Assembly: GCA_039029135.1 (NCBI GenBank)
Contig: JBCCGT010000004.1
Span: 210,043 to 274,042 of the forward strand
Origin: JALZVT01 sp039029135
Lineage (GTDB): Bacteria; Pseudomonadota; Gammaproteobacteria; Pseudomonadales; Azotimanducaceae
Reading direction: 5' to 3'
Length of the DNA: 64,000 nucleotides
Shown: piece by piece, positions 8,944 through 17,827 of the stretch
Position numbering within the stretch: position 1 is the stretch's first letter
Layout of the letters: each line of letters starts with the position of its first letter
The notes under the pieces: generated by a model
Databases searched by the model: none
Told to the model about the DNA's origin: nothing
What the model saw: the letters and a program-made list of their open reading frames with translations, nothing else
Made by a program: the position numbers and the translations under genes

Positions 8944-9360
8944 CTAATCCGCGTCGGCTACCACAACCGTGCGGCCGCCGGACAGCAGATCCGACCAGGC
9001 GCGACGGTCGGGGTCGAACAGGATCCACAGATAGCCGATGAACAGCGCAACGAAACCGAGCAGGGCGCCGAGTAGGCGCCTGTTCGCGGTCATTAGCGTC
9101 AGGCGCGCGCCGTCGTCCTGTTCGATGCGCAGTTTCCACGCCAGCATGCCGAGCGTCTGGCCGCTGCGGAGCCAGAAGAAGGTGAAGAATAGATAGGTCT
9201 CCAGGACGACAAGCGGCTGGCTCGCAACCGGCTCGAGCGCCACGCCGATGATTCGAACCAGCACCAGCAGCACGGTCATGTGTAGCGCGATGAGCAGCAG
9301 GAAGTCGTAGAACATGGCGCCCAGTCGACGCAGGAAACCGGCGCTGGGATGACTTGTCAT
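8944..9360 (-). CDS. RDD family membrane protein
   Basis: A 138-residue integral membrane protein of the RDD family, named for conserved Arg-Asp-Asp positions. It begins AGFLRRLGAMFYDFLLLIALH, the usual first RDD helix with R and D (RR..YD), followed by a second hydrophobic segment, a QTLGMLAWKLRI segment (family TLGK-like) and a third helix LLGALLGFVALFIGYLWIL, then DPDRRAWSDLLSGGRTVV, typical of the family end. Function of these proteins is mostly unknown; some are implicated in ion transport. It is convergent with lptG, as in many gammaproteobacteria. Confidence 0.9.
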   Translation of the reverse strand: MTSHPSAGFLRRLGAMFYDFLLLIALHMTVLLVLVRIIGVALEPVASQPLVVLETYLFFTFFWLRSGQTLGMLAWKLRIEQDDGARLTLMTANRRLLGALLGFVALFIGYLWILFDPDRRAWSDLLSGGRTVVVADAD

Positions 9361-9504
9361 GGTCGTCCAGCGCCCGGCGCCAAGCGTACGGGGCGCAGTT
9401 GCTGTGTCGGAGCTGTGGAAGGCGTGTTGGGCGCGAAAGGCATCGGCGGCATCATACGCGCTTCAGCCGGGCGCGGCGGCTGGCGGAAAAGTTAGCGCGT
9501 CTGT

Positions 9505-9732
9505 TTACTGGGGCAGGGCCCGCAGACGTGCCTGCAGCGCGTCGATATGGCTGCGATAGGCCGCTACTAGAAACGTCTCGTCGGCGTGCGAGCGCACGCT
9601 CAGCCGGTGCAGGCGCTCGGTGTAGTCCAGGATCTCGTTCAGGGTCGCCGCTCGTGCCGCGCCGTCTGCGCAGGGCTGCCGCGGCAACGTTGCAGCCGCT
9701 GCACTGTCCGTTTGTCTTTCGGCAATCGTCAT
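9505..9732 (-). CDS. Hypothetical small protein
   Basis: A 75-residue ORF with a good ribosome binding site (GGGAG six bases before the ATG at 9732). The C-terminal 45 residues look like an amphipathic helical hairpin (LNEILDYTERLHRLSV ... FLVAAYRSHIDALQARLRAL). No signal peptide, membrane segment or Cys. I do not recognise it. It could be a stand-alone helical adaptor; the RBS and the helical periodicity make it more likely coding than the overlapping frames. Confidence 0.55.
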   Translation of the reverse strand: MTIAERQTDSAAAATLPRQPCADGAARAATLNEILDYTERLHRLSVRSHADETFLVAAYRSHIDALQARLRALPQ

Positions 9733-10234
9733 CTCTGGCTCCCGATAGGCTGGCCGGCTACCGCCGTTGGCGCGATAGACCGGGTGACCGGTCCCCTCTC
9801 CCTCCCTCGCCGCAGTGCTTGCCGCCGAGTGGCCGGCGCGCGTGGCGACCGTTAGGGCTTTGTCCGCGATCCACTGAGAACGTGTTGCGGACGCTTAGTA
9901 AGCCTAGTCCGCAATTCGCGCAACGTTGGCGGGCGAGGTGCCCACAACCGTTGGTGACAGGGGACGTTCGGACGCTCCGAACCAGAACATGCCAGGAGGC
10001 CGCCGAAGCGGACGCTCCTGGTAAAGCGGCTGTCCTGGCCGCGTGGCGACGAATTTGGAATCGCTGGTCGTTGCCGCGCATGGCGGCGGCGACAGCGGTT
10101 GTTAAAACGCGCAGGGCGCGCTCTTCGTCTGCCCACCCGGCGTCTGCCGGGGACTCGCAAAAGCAAGCCCGAGCAAGATAGCTGCGCTCGATACTTAAAT
10201 CAAGACATTAATAACAATCTATAAACTATTGTTA
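9733..10234. other. Intergenic stretch without a supported gene
   Basis: About 500 bp between the small ORF and the thiolase-family gene. Open frames exist on both strands because of high GC, but their translations are Arg/Pro/Ser-rich and show no domain pattern. A short hairpin GACCGG-GTGA-CCGGTC lies at 9778-9793. The last 60 bp are unusually AT-rich and hold the palindrome at 10208-10238. Confidence 0.5.
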
Positions 10235-10238
10235 TTAA
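10208..10238. repeat. AT-rich 11-bp inverted repeat at the thiolase stop codon
   Basis: Perfect arms TTAATAACAAT (10208-10218) and ATTGTTATTAA (10228-10238) flank a 9-base spacer. The right arm includes the TAA stop of the thiolase-family gene. The surrounding 60 bases are AT-rich in an otherwise GC-rich sequence. It may be a weak terminator or a binding site; it is not a classical GC stem with a U tract. Confidence 0.6.
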
Positions 10239-11692
10239 AAGGAAATTACTCGATCTGATATGCGAACTTCTTGTCCGTGCAGCGAATCGGACACCAATTG
10301 CCCAACGATCTCTGGATCGGTGGCGTTGCCCCAGGCGCGCGCGCCGTCAGGAGTAGTGCACGCCAGGTGGCCGATCTGTGGTTCGGTGCCGGCGTACATG
10401 ACGGTGTAGGACTCGATGGTTGCGGGTCCGGCATATCCCTCGACCACCTCGCGCGTGGGTTCGGCGTCGATACGCGCCTGTACGTCGTCGTGCTGGAACG
10501 GTGCCGCCGGTGGCTCGCTGGAATAGATGCCGAAGGCGTGCTTGGTCAGATAGCCGCCGTTCGCCGTGACCAGATTGCGGGTGCCCGGCTGCGCCCGCGA
10601 CAATTCCACCGTGCGAGCGATGGAATGCATGACGTAGTTGTTGAGCGGCCCGCCGGCGAAGGTCAACCCGCCGGTGACGGTCAAGGGTCTGCTCTGATCG
10701 AGGCCGATCTCGCGCGCCGCCACCTGCACCGCGACGGGGAAGCAGCTATAGAGGTCGACGTGATCGAGGGTTTCCGGCGTCAGGTCCGCCAGTTCGAGGC
10801 AGCGCTCGGCGGCGAAGCGAATGGCAGGTGACGAGTAGAGATTGTCGCGGTTCGATACGTAGTAGGTGTCGTGGCCGTCGGTGCCCGCCCAGGGATACAC
10901 CCAGCGGTCCTCGGGAATGCCGAAGCGGCGCGCGGCGTCGGTGGAACACAGGATGAGCGCGGCGCCCTGGTCGACGTTGTTGTTCGAGTTCATGAACTTC
11001 GGATACTGCAGGCTGACCGGGCGATTGGCCCCGCCCACGGTGCGAATCTCCTCCGCCGACTTCGGCTCGCGCAGCCAGGCACTGGGATTGTCGGCCGCCA
11101 CCGCGCTGAAGCCGGCCCACAGTTCAGAGACCCGTTGCATGTGGCTTTCCTGGTCTTCGCCGAGGTGATGCCGCAGCGCATTCTCGAAGATCGGATACAT
11201 CTGGATCGGCGCCATGATCTGGCAGGCGATCTCCTCGGGGTGCGCCATCGGCACCTCGGCACCGAACACGCGATCCGGCGTGCCGCCCGGGTCCTCCCAG
11301 CGCACCTTGTCTCCGGCCCGGCGGGCCTTGGCCTGGGTCGCGCCACATTCGGCGCCGGTGATCAGGATCACGTCGTGATTGCCGGCCTGGATGTCCAGGG
11401 CGCTCGCGTTGAGCAGCGTCTGCACGAAGTTGCCGCCGAACTGGGAGCCGCAGGTCTCGACGTTGCCGAGCCCAAGCCCTTCCGCGACCTGTGCCGCCGG
11501 GTTGCTGTAAGGCCAGCGGCCGCGGATCACGCGAACGCTGGTGGCGGCGTCGAGCAGTGCGGTGCTGCCTGCATCCTCGGCGGCGGCGCGAGACGCCTCG
11601 ATCATGAGGGCAAGCGGTTCCTTGTGATCCTGCCAATCGGTGACGCGCTGTTCGTTCTGTGCGACTCCGACGAGTACCGGGGTGCGGGTCAT
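10235..11692 (-). CDS. Thiolase-family acetyl-CoA acetyltransferase
   Basis: A 485-residue thiolase-superfamily protein of the SCP-x/atypical acetyl-CoA acetyltransferase group rather than the classical FadA/PhaA type. It starts TRTPVLVGVAQNEQRV and contains VETCGSQFGGNFVQTLLNASALDIQAGNHDVILITGAECG, where the first Cys region lies, then DLYSCFPVAVQVAAREIGL and GGLTFAGGPLNNYVMHSIA, matching the C-terminal CoA-binding and catalytic region. The family may thiolyse or form C-C bonds on branched or steroid side-chain acyl-CoA. It stands alone; a neighbouring catabolic set begins at 14.4 kb. Substrate is not evident. Confidence 0.88.
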   Translation of the reverse strand: MTRTPVLVGVAQNEQRVTDWQDHKEPLALMIEASRAAAEDAGSTALLDAATSVRVIRGRWPYSNPAAQVAEGLGLGNVETCGSQFGGNFVQTLLNASALDIQAGNHDVILITGAECGATQAKARRAGDKVRWEDPGGTPDRVFGAEVPMAHPEEIACQIMAPIQMYPIFENALRHHLGEDQESHMQRVSELWAGFSAVAADNPSAWLREPKSAEEIRTVGGANRPVSLQYPKFMNSNNNVDQGAALILCSTDAARRFGIPEDRWVYPWAGTDGHDTYYVSNRDNLYSSPAIRFAAERCLELADLTPETLDHVDLYSCFPVAVQVAAREIGLDQSRPLTVTGGLTFAGGPLNNYVMHSIARTVELSRAQPGTRNLVTANGGYLTKHAFGIYSSEPPAAPFQHDDVQARIDAEPTREVVEGYAGPATIESYTVMYAGTEPQIGHLACTTPDGARAWGNATDPEIVGQLVSDSLHGQEVRISDRVISF

Positions 11693-11776
11693 GCGTTCTC
11701 TCCTGCTAGTGCCCTTACTGGCCTCGCGGCTCGAGGCAAACCGCTATCATAACGCGCCCCGAACCGGAGTCCCGAG

Positions 11777-12790
11777 ATGCCTGGACGGTCTGTCCGCGTC
11801 GCCCTGATCGCGGCGCTGTGCGGTGCGTTCGCAGCGCCGCAAGGGGCGCAGGCCTGGAATGCGCCGGGTCATCAGGCGATCGCACTGGCGGGGTTCGAAC
11901 GCCTCGATGCCGATACTCGACGTCTGGTGCTTGCCGATCTCAGCGCGCATCCGCGCTTCCAAGCCGATATCGCGACGCTCGCGCAGGACGATCTTGGCGC
12001 CGGCGCGCTCTTTGCAGCCGCGGCGACCTGGCCGGATGTTGCGCGCGGCTTCCAGCATCTGTCCTGGTGGCGCGGCTGGCAGCGTGCGGGTCTCGTTGAG
12101 CGATTTCATCGCGGCCGCTGGCACTACGTGAACTTCGCGGTCTATCTGACGCCCGCGGATGCCAACCTCGCGATCGCCGACCCCGCGCCGCGGCAGGACT
12201 TCCGGTCCGCGGACGCGCAGCCGCGTCACATCCTGGAGGCGCTCGCGCTCGCGCGTGCGACGCTCGCCGCGGGTAACGACGGCGCGGCCGCGGCGACACA
12301 GCGGGGTCTGATGCTTGCCTGGGCGCTGCACCTGATCGGCGACAGCCACCAGCCGCTGCACGCCGTCGCCCTGTTTTCACGGACCCGCTGGCCGCGCGGG
12401 GATCGCGGCGGCAACGACGTCACCGTGTCGGTGCCGGGCTTTGCCGGGCCGTTGACCCTCCACTACTTCTGGGACCAGGCGCTGCTCGCGGCTGCCGATC
12501 CGGCGCGGCTGCGCGCGCTGGCCCGTCGCCTGGTTCGCGCGCAGTCCGCAGTCGGTGTCGACACGCGGCCCGTCGTCTGGCTCCGCGAGAGTGCCCGTGC
12601 GGGTGAACACAGTGTCTACGGACCGCTGCGCGAACAGCTCGTGCGAAGCCCCAGTGTGCGGCTGGATGACGCCTATGTTGCTCGCGCGCGCAGCACCGCG
12701 CAGGCGCGCGGCGCGCTCGCGGCCGCGCGCACGGCGGCCTGGCTACAGGATGCGTATCGGGCACGCACAATGGGCGCCGGGCGCGAATAG
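11777..12790 (+). CDS. S1/P1-type nuclease, secreted
   Basis: Zn-dependent single-strand nuclease/3'-nucleotidase family. A signal peptide (residues 1-26, ending GAQA) precedes Trp27, and in this family the mature N-terminal Trp itself ligates zinc. Further zinc-site motifs are visible: WNAPGHQ, ATWPD, HYVNF, LHLIGDSHQPLH and DRGGNDV. The 337 residues are normal for bacterial members. It is likely periplasmic or secreted and would degrade RNA or single-stranded DNA, perhaps for phosphate or nucleotide scavenging. Monocistronic by spacing; the upstream gene is divergent. Confidence 0.92.
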   Translation: MPGRSVRVALIAALCGAFAAPQGAQAWNAPGHQAIALAGFERLDADTRRLVLADLSAHPRFQADIATLAQDDLGAGALFAAAATWPDVARGFQHLSWWRGWQRAGLVERFHRGRWHYVNFAVYLTPADANLAIADPAPRQDFRSADAQPRHILEALALARATLAAGNDGAAAATQRGLMLAWALHLIGDSHQPLHAVALFSRTRWPRGDRGGNDVTVSVPGFAGPLTLHYFWDQALLAAADPARLRALARRLVRAQSAVGVDTRPVVWLRESARAGEHSVYGPLREQLVRSPSVRLDDAYVARARSTAQARGALAAARTAAWLQDAYRARTMGAGRE

Positions 12791-12934
12791 GCGCGACGCC
12801 AAATGCTTGGTAGATCGATGCTTGGCAGATCCCAGGCAGAGCGAGGATGGCTTGCCAGATGATAGGCTGCCGCCGGATGCATCGGCGCTCGTGAGGTTCG
12901 TGCGGCCGATGACGACAAGCGAGAAGGGGAGAGG

Positions 12935-14365
12935 GTGACCACAGCGAGGCAACCCGACGGCGCCGGTGAGGTCGCGCTCGCGGCGGGCCAGTCCGCGTCC
13001 CACGCGTTTCATGCAGTGCTGGGCGCCGTGGCGCGCGGTTTCGATGTCCTCCGGTTCGCCGACGTCAGCCGCGACCGGCTACGCCGTGACTATGCGGATC
13101 TACTGGCGCGCGTTGAGGTCGCGCGGCTAGCTAGCCCCGCGGCGACCGAGATCACGGCCGCATTCCTCGAGGGCCTGTCCGCCAGCGTCGTCTGGCAGAC
13201 CGGCGACGACGAGGTCCCGCTGGCGACGGCCTTGCAGAGCGCCGTGCCAGCACCGCCCCTGCAGCGCCGCGAGTTGGCGGGCCCTCCGGGGTGGCGCCCG
13301 GGCCTGATCTATCGAGGGCGGCGCTGGCAGGGTAAAGAACTCGCGGCGCTCGCCGCCGAGCTGGGCGAGCGCGGGGTGGTGTCCCAGGCGGCCGTCGCCT
13401 CGTTGCGCACCATGAGCGTGCGGCTCGGCGACGAGGCTCTGGATCTGCGCGGCCGACGCATCGCCATGCTGGGTGCTAACGCCGAGATGGCGCCGACGCG
13501 ACTGTGGCTGCGTGCCGGCGCGGAGATACTGTGGCTCGACGTCGCGCCGCCGCCCGATGACTGGCTGAACGACGACACGCTGGCCGGTACCCTCGTGTGG
13601 CCGCAGCGCCCCGTCGATCTGCTGCGCGATCCGCAGGGGGCGCTCGCCGCGCTGCGCGCCTTCGCGGCAACCGGCCCGATCGATCTGGGTCTGTACGCCT
13701 ACGCGCCGGGTCGCGCGCGCGAGCTGCGTCTGACGGCCGCGATGAACGCCATCGTCGACGCGTTGCCGCGCGAGTGCGTTGCCAGCGTCACGATGCTCGT
13801 GTCGCCGACCACGCCCACGCGGCTGTCGCCGGCGGATGTCGTCGCCATGCAGCGGCGGCTCGCCGACCGTCCAGCCTGGTAGTCGCTGCTCGCGCGCATC
13901 GGGCTGCTCGGTCGCGGCGGCGGCACGTTCGGCGCGGACGACGCTGATGCGCCCGTGCACGCGACCCGCACGGTCGTGCCCATACAGGGCCTGTCCTATC
14001 AGGCGGCGCAGTATCTCGGCAAGGTGCTGGCGGCCGAACGCTGGGCGGGGCAGGGGCTGCGCGTGTCTGCCAACACCGCCGCGATAACCCGTACCCGCTC
14101 GCTTGACCATCCCGTGTTCGCGGCGGCGTTTGGCGGGGCGGCGGCCTTTGGCGTCGAGACGCTCACGCCGCGCCAGTCGCGGCGTCTGAACGGTTTGCTT
14201 GCGGTGGCCGACTGGCTCGCCGAAGAGGCGCCGCGGCCCGGCGATGTGCGGGTTCACGGCGCCTTGCACGGGCTGCCTTATCCGCTCGAGAAAGCGCTGC
14301 GCGTCGCTGCGGCGATCGGCTTTGCGCGTTCGCCCCGCCTGCTCGCGGGGCTGTTGCGGCGCTGA
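12935..14365 (+). pseudogene. Unknown protein gene interrupted by one in-frame amber codon
   Basis: A GTG at 12935, with AAGGGGAGAG just upstream, opens a frame that reaches TAG at 13880-13882 (315 codons) and then continues in the same frame without other stops to 14365, for about 476 codons in total. Both parts have the same composition and read as one protein: the region before the stop has a Rossmann-like segment (RRIAMLGANAEMAPTRLWL) and the region after it continues QAAQYLGKVLAAERWAG. Context around the stop (DRPAW*SLLARIGLL) suggests a Gln or Trp codon changed by one base. I do not recognise the family. Alternatives are readthrough, two separate proteins or a sequencing error. Confidence 0.6.
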
Positions 14366-14374
14366 GTCCGGCGG

Positions 14375-14896
14375 TCAAGGGCGCTGCAGGATTTGCGGGT
14401 CCCCGGGTTTACGGAGCTGGTGGGCCCGCTTCCAATAGGCGAATGCCGCGATGATGTGCGGCGGATCGGCGTGTAGCTCAGTGAAGCCGCCGCTGACGGC
14501 GCGGGTGTCCACATAGCACGCGTCGACGTTGTCCGCGTGCAGCTCGCAGGCCAGCTCGAAGCCCATCGATGTTAGGCGCTGTTTTTCGGCCTCGTAGTCG
14601 CGCACGAGGACGCCGTGGTGGTGGTAGCCCTCGCCGTCTTCGGGGTACATGTCCAGATAGATCGACGGCGTTTGATCGTGCTGCTGGATGAACTGGATCA
14701 TCATCTCGCCCAGATACCCAAACGCGTAGGAGACGTCGGCCTCGGCGTCCGTGCCGCGGTAGCTGAAGCGGTCGGTCTTATGGTGCGGGGCGACGACGAA
14801 CGGGCCGGCACCGAACAGCGTGGTCCAGCGATCGATGGCGGCCTCAAGGTCGCGCACGTAGTAGGCGATCTGAAAGAAGTCGTGGCGATCAAGCAT
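14375..14896 (-). CDS. VOC superfamily (glyoxalase-like) protein
   Basis: The frame is open far upstream, but the domain begins at the ATG at 14896 (MLDRHDFFQIAYYVRDLEAAID), which has GGAAGGA about 7 bases upstream. The 173-residue protein has the paired beta-alpha-beta-beta-beta pattern of vicinal oxygen chelate enzymes, with candidate metal ligands His in the first strand region, Glu in LGEMMIQF and EDGEGYHHHGVLV, and Glu in SGGFTELH. Members include methylmalonyl-CoA epimerase, glyoxalase and ring-cleavage dioxygenases. It is the last gene of a minus-strand set with a flavoprotein, nitroreductase and SDR, so a role in the same catabolic route is plausible. Confidence 0.85.
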   Translation of the reverse strand: MLDRHDFFQIAYYVRDLEAAIDRWTTLFGAGPFVVAPHHKTDRFSYRGTDAEADVSYAFGYLGEMMIQFIQQHDQTPSIYLDMYPEDGEGYHHHGVLVRDYEAEKQRLTSMGFELACELHADNVDACYVDTRAVSGGFTELHADPPHIIAAFAYWKRAHQLRKPGDPQILQRP

Positions 14897-14982
14897 CGGT
14901 GTTTCCTTCCTCGTGCTTTCTTTTTGCCGCAGTTTGGCGTGCCGCCGTTTCCCACCGCCGCCCTCTTTTTTCGAGAGGTTTG

Positions 14983-16158
14983 CTAGAGGTTTGCCGGGGT
15001 CTCGTCCTGCAACCGCGCCGCGCCCGCCATGCGCAGAATCTCTCGGCTGACCATGCGATGGGCCGTGGCGGTATGGATGTCGCGAAAGTGTTTTTGCAGT
15101 GAGCAGTCCGCACCGACGGCGGTGCCGCCGGCGGCATCGTACAGGATGTCCACGGCGTCCACGCTCATCCGCGTCGCCTGGCTGGCGGCCAGCCGCAGCC
15201 GGCGTCGGTCCTCTAGCGTCGGCTTGGCGCCGTCGATCAGTTGCGACCAAACGGACTCCACCGCGTGAAACAGCACGGCATGGGCGCCCTGGACGAGTGC
15301 CTCCGCGCGACCGAAATCGAGCTGGGTCACCGACGAGCTGGCGATGCTCGGACCGCCGGGCGCGAGGCGCTTGGTCTGCGCCAGGTCCGCGAAGTCGTCT
15401 ACCGCGCGACGCGCGATGCCCAGCGGTACGCACGCCACGGCGCCAGCGAAGTAGCCAAAGAACGGAAACCGATACAGCGGCGCGTCGACCTGCCTGCGTG
15501 ATGCGCCCAGGAGCGTCCAGCGCCCATCGGGTACGAACTGCTCGACGACCTCGAAGTCGACACTCCCGGTGCCGCGCAGTCCGGAAGGGTCCCAGTTGTC
15601 GTGCAGCTGGACTTGGCTCGGTTCGAAGAACATGACGTGCACCGCGGGCGCGCCGTTCGGCAGCGTGCGGGGCTTGCCGTCTTCCTCGACGATGGTGCCA
15701 CCGCAAATCCATTGGGCGTGGTGGGTGCCCGAGCCCCACGCCCAGCGGCCGCTGACGACCACGCCGCCCTCGACCACACGGCCGCGGCCGCTCGGTGCGG
15801 CGGCGCCCGCGGCGACCGGGCAGTTGAACACCTCGCCGCTGCGCTCGATGCTGAACACCCGCCGCGCCCACTCTTCGGGTAGGAACGAACCCAACATTGC
15901 AGTGGTGGTGTAAATCATGGCGCACCAGGCGACCGCGCTGTCGGCATACGCTAGTTCCTCCAGCACGGCGAGGCTGTCAGGCGCGGGGCGCTGGGTGCCG
16001 CCATAGCGTTCCGGGATCACCATCGCCAGCAGGCCGGACTCGCGGAGCCGCCGAATGAGCTTGGGATCGGCACGTCTTGCCGCGTCGGCGGCGAGTGACG
16101 CGGCCGTCAGCTCAGGGCCGAGGGCGCGGGCGATGCGGACTTCGCTGCTCGCGTTCAT
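14983..16158 (-). CDS. Acyl-CoA dehydrogenase-fold flavoprotein
   Basis: A 391-residue protein with the acyl-CoA dehydrogenase architecture: N-terminal helical domain (LRESGLLAMVIPERYGG), middle beta domain (GRWAWGSGTHHAQWICGGTI) and C-terminal helical bundle. The middle and end resemble two-component flavin monooxygenases of the HsaA/DszC type (VVSGRWAWGSG, HTATAHRMVSREILRMAG) at least as much as true dehydrogenases; the catalytic Glu of the dehydrogenases is not obvious to me. The ATG at 16158 overlaps the nitroreductase stop by four bases (ATGA), which fixes the start and implies translational coupling. Likely acts on a CoA ester or an aromatic or steroid substrate. Confidence 0.85.
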   Translation of the reverse strand: MNASSEVRIARALGPELTAASLAADAARRADPKLIRRLRESGLLAMVIPERYGGTQRPAPDSLAVLEELAYADSAVAWCAMIYTTTAMLGSFLPEEWARRVFSIERSGEVFNCPVAAGAAAPSGRGRVVEGGVVVSGRWAWGSGTHHAQWICGGTIVEEDGKPRTLPNGAPAVHVMFFEPSQVQLHDNWDPSGLRGTGSVDFEVVEQFVPDGRWTLLGASRRQVDAPLYRFPFFGYFAGAVACVPLGIARRAVDDFADLAQTKRLAPGGPSIASSSVTQLDFGRAEALVQGAHAVLFHAVESVWSQLIDGAKPTLEDRRRLRLAASQATRMSVDAVDILYDAAGGTAVGADCSLQKHFRDIHTATAHRMVSREILRMAGAARLQDETPANL

Positions 16159-16841
16159 GCGTTGGTCTCGTAGGCGGTGCCGAAGCTGTCGCTGAAGAAC
16201 AGTTTGTCCACCGGTCGACGTGAGATCGGTCCGTGTCCGCCGCCCTCGGGATAGCCGAGCGGGACCACGGCGCAGGTGTACCAATCGTCCGGTATCGCGA
16301 GCAGCTCGCGCATGGCGGGCTCCTCGAAGCACAGCAGGGTGGTCAGCGTGCAGCCAATGCCCTCGCTGACGCAGGCCAGCATGAGGTTTTCGACGGCCGG
16401 GTAGACCGACCCGCCGCCCACGACCGACGGTCGGCCCAAATCGGCGTCGGTGATAGCCATCAGCTTGGGGTTAAAGCAGAACACCAGCAACACCGGTGCA
16501 TCGCCCATGTGCGCACCAAGTCGGTCGGCCGCGGCCAGGGTGCGCTGTTGCTGCGCGAGCGCGGCGCCCTCGAGGCCCTGCAGGCGCGCCTCGTAGCCGA
16601 CGCGATATCGATCCCACTGACCGGCGTAGAGGCGACCGATCGCGGCGCGTTTGTCGGTATCGCGCACCGCCACCGCCCGCCAGGGTTGAACGTTGCCGCC
16701 GCTTGGCGCCCAGGCCGCAGCCCGCAACAGCCGCTCGAGCACGGTGTCGGGGATGGGGTCGGGCTTCAGGCGCCGCACCGCTCGCAGCTGACTCATAGCC
16801 TCGTAGATGGGCAAGGATCCGACACGATCTTCGCTGCGCAT
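16155..16841 (-). CDS. Nitroreductase-family flavoprotein
   Basis: An FMN-dependent oxidoreductase of 228 residues. The family N-terminus is clear (YEAMSQLRAVRRLKPDPIPDTVLERLLRAAAWAPSGGN, with RAVR and PSGGNVQPW contacting FMN), as is the C-terminal VVPLGYPEGG. In this family the enzymes use NAD(P)H to reduce nitro groups, quinones or enones, or supply reduced flavin. Its translational overlap with the downstream acyl-CoA dehydrogenase-like gene suggests that the two work together, possibly as flavin reductase plus monooxygenase, which is inference. Confidence 0.9.
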   Translation of the reverse strand: MRSEDRVGSLPIYEAMSQLRAVRRLKPDPIPDTVLERLLRAAAWAPSGGNVQPWRAVAVRDTDKRAAIGRLYAGQWDRYRVGYEARLQGLEGAALAQQQRTLAAADRLGAHMGDAPVLLVFCFNPKLMAITDADLGRPSVVGGGSVYPAVENLMLACVSEGIGCTLTTLLCFEEPAMRELLAIPDDWYTCAVVPLGYPEGGGHGPISRRPVDKLFFSDSFGTAYETNA

Positions 16842-16954
16842 GCTGGTGTCCCTCTCTCTCCGGGTCTTTGTGGAAGTGCATCAACGAACCAGTCGCCAGT
16901 ATTGCGCGCGCGCTGCCGCGCTGCCAGCGGGCGGGCTCACGCGCGCGTCGATCC

Positions 16955-17731
16955 TCAGGCGCCGGTCATGATCTCGAGGTTTGGGCCGCGGCGCAGGTGG
17001 TGGCCGCCGTCTACCGGCAGCACGGCGCCTGTGATCCATGACGCTTCCGGTCCGCACAAAAAGCGCACGGCCGCGGCCACGTCGGCCGGTTGCCCGATGC
17101 GCGCGACCGGCATGCAGCTCAGATAGTCGGCCGTCATGGCCTCGCTGTTTTGCAGCCCGGCCGAGAGTTCCGTCGCCACCAGCCCCGGGCAGACGCTGTT
17201 GACGCGCACGCCGCTGGCGCCCAACTCGTCCGCCGCGTTGCGCACGAGCATGTCGATGGCCGCCTTGCTGGCGCAGTAGGTGCTCATGAGTCGATGCGTC
17301 CGCAGTCCGGCGATCGACGAGATCGCGCACAGCGCGCCCCCGCCGTTAGCCGCGATGGCGCGGCCCGCGTGCTTGAACGTGTGGAAGGTGCCGTTGAGAT
17401 TGATCCCCATGACGCGATCCCACTCGGCGCGCTCCGTGTTCAACAGCGGTCCCGCAGTTCCCGTGCCGGCGTTCGCGATGGCGATGGTTAGCGGGGCTGC
17501 GGCGTTCGCGGTCGCCACGGCGGCCGCGATTGCCTCTTCATCGGCGACGTCGGCGGCGACAAGGTTTGCTCCCGCGCCGAGCGATTCAACCGCGGCCTCG
17601 AGTCGTTCCCGATCGCGGCCGACGAGGGTTACGGCCGCGCCGTCGGCGAGCATAGCCGCCGCGCAGGCGTAGCCGATGCCGCTGCCGCCGCCCGTGATTA
17701 GCGCGTGTTGGTTTTGCATTGCGAGGTTCAC
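16955..17731 (-). CDS. Short-chain dehydrogenase/reductase
   Basis: Classical SDR of about 258 residues: cofactor motif TGGGSGIG near the N-terminus, NAG (IAIANAGTG), catalytic Ser in ICAISSIAG-like ALCAISSIAG, YCASK for the Tyr and Lys pair, and VCPGLVATEL. The C-terminal ends GGHHLRRGPNLEIMTGA. I place the start at GTG 17731 because AGGAG lies six bases upstream; an ATG 12 bases further in (17719) is the alternative. NAD(P)-dependent oxidation of a hydroxyl or reduction of a ketone is expected; the substrate is unknown. Same strand as the nitroreductase set with a 113-bp gap. Confidence 0.92.
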   Translation of the reverse strand: MNLAMQNQHALITGGGSGIGYACAAAMLADGAAVTLVGRDRERLEAAVESLGAGANLVAADVADEEAIAAAVATANAAAPLTIAIANAGTGTAGPLLNTERAEWDRVMGINLNGTFHTFKHAGRAIAANGGGALCAISSIAGLRTHRLMSTYCASKAAIDMLVRNAADELGASGVRVNSVCPGLVATELSAGLQNSEAMTADYLSCMPVARIGQPADVAAAVRFLCGPEASWITGAVLPVDGGHHLRRGPNLEIMTGA

Positions 17732-17827
17732 GGTCTGCTCCTGTCTAATTGGGTGGAGGACGCGCCCCACCGACGACGCCCTGAGTGCCCCCGATGCGCC
17801 CGATGTATGGCGTGGATTTGCGCGGAA

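Noticed and set aside
9354..10181. 275-codon plus-strand frame after the RDD gene
   Set aside because: Arg/Ser/Pro-rich without periodicity or RBS; overlaps the better-supported small ORF on the other strand.
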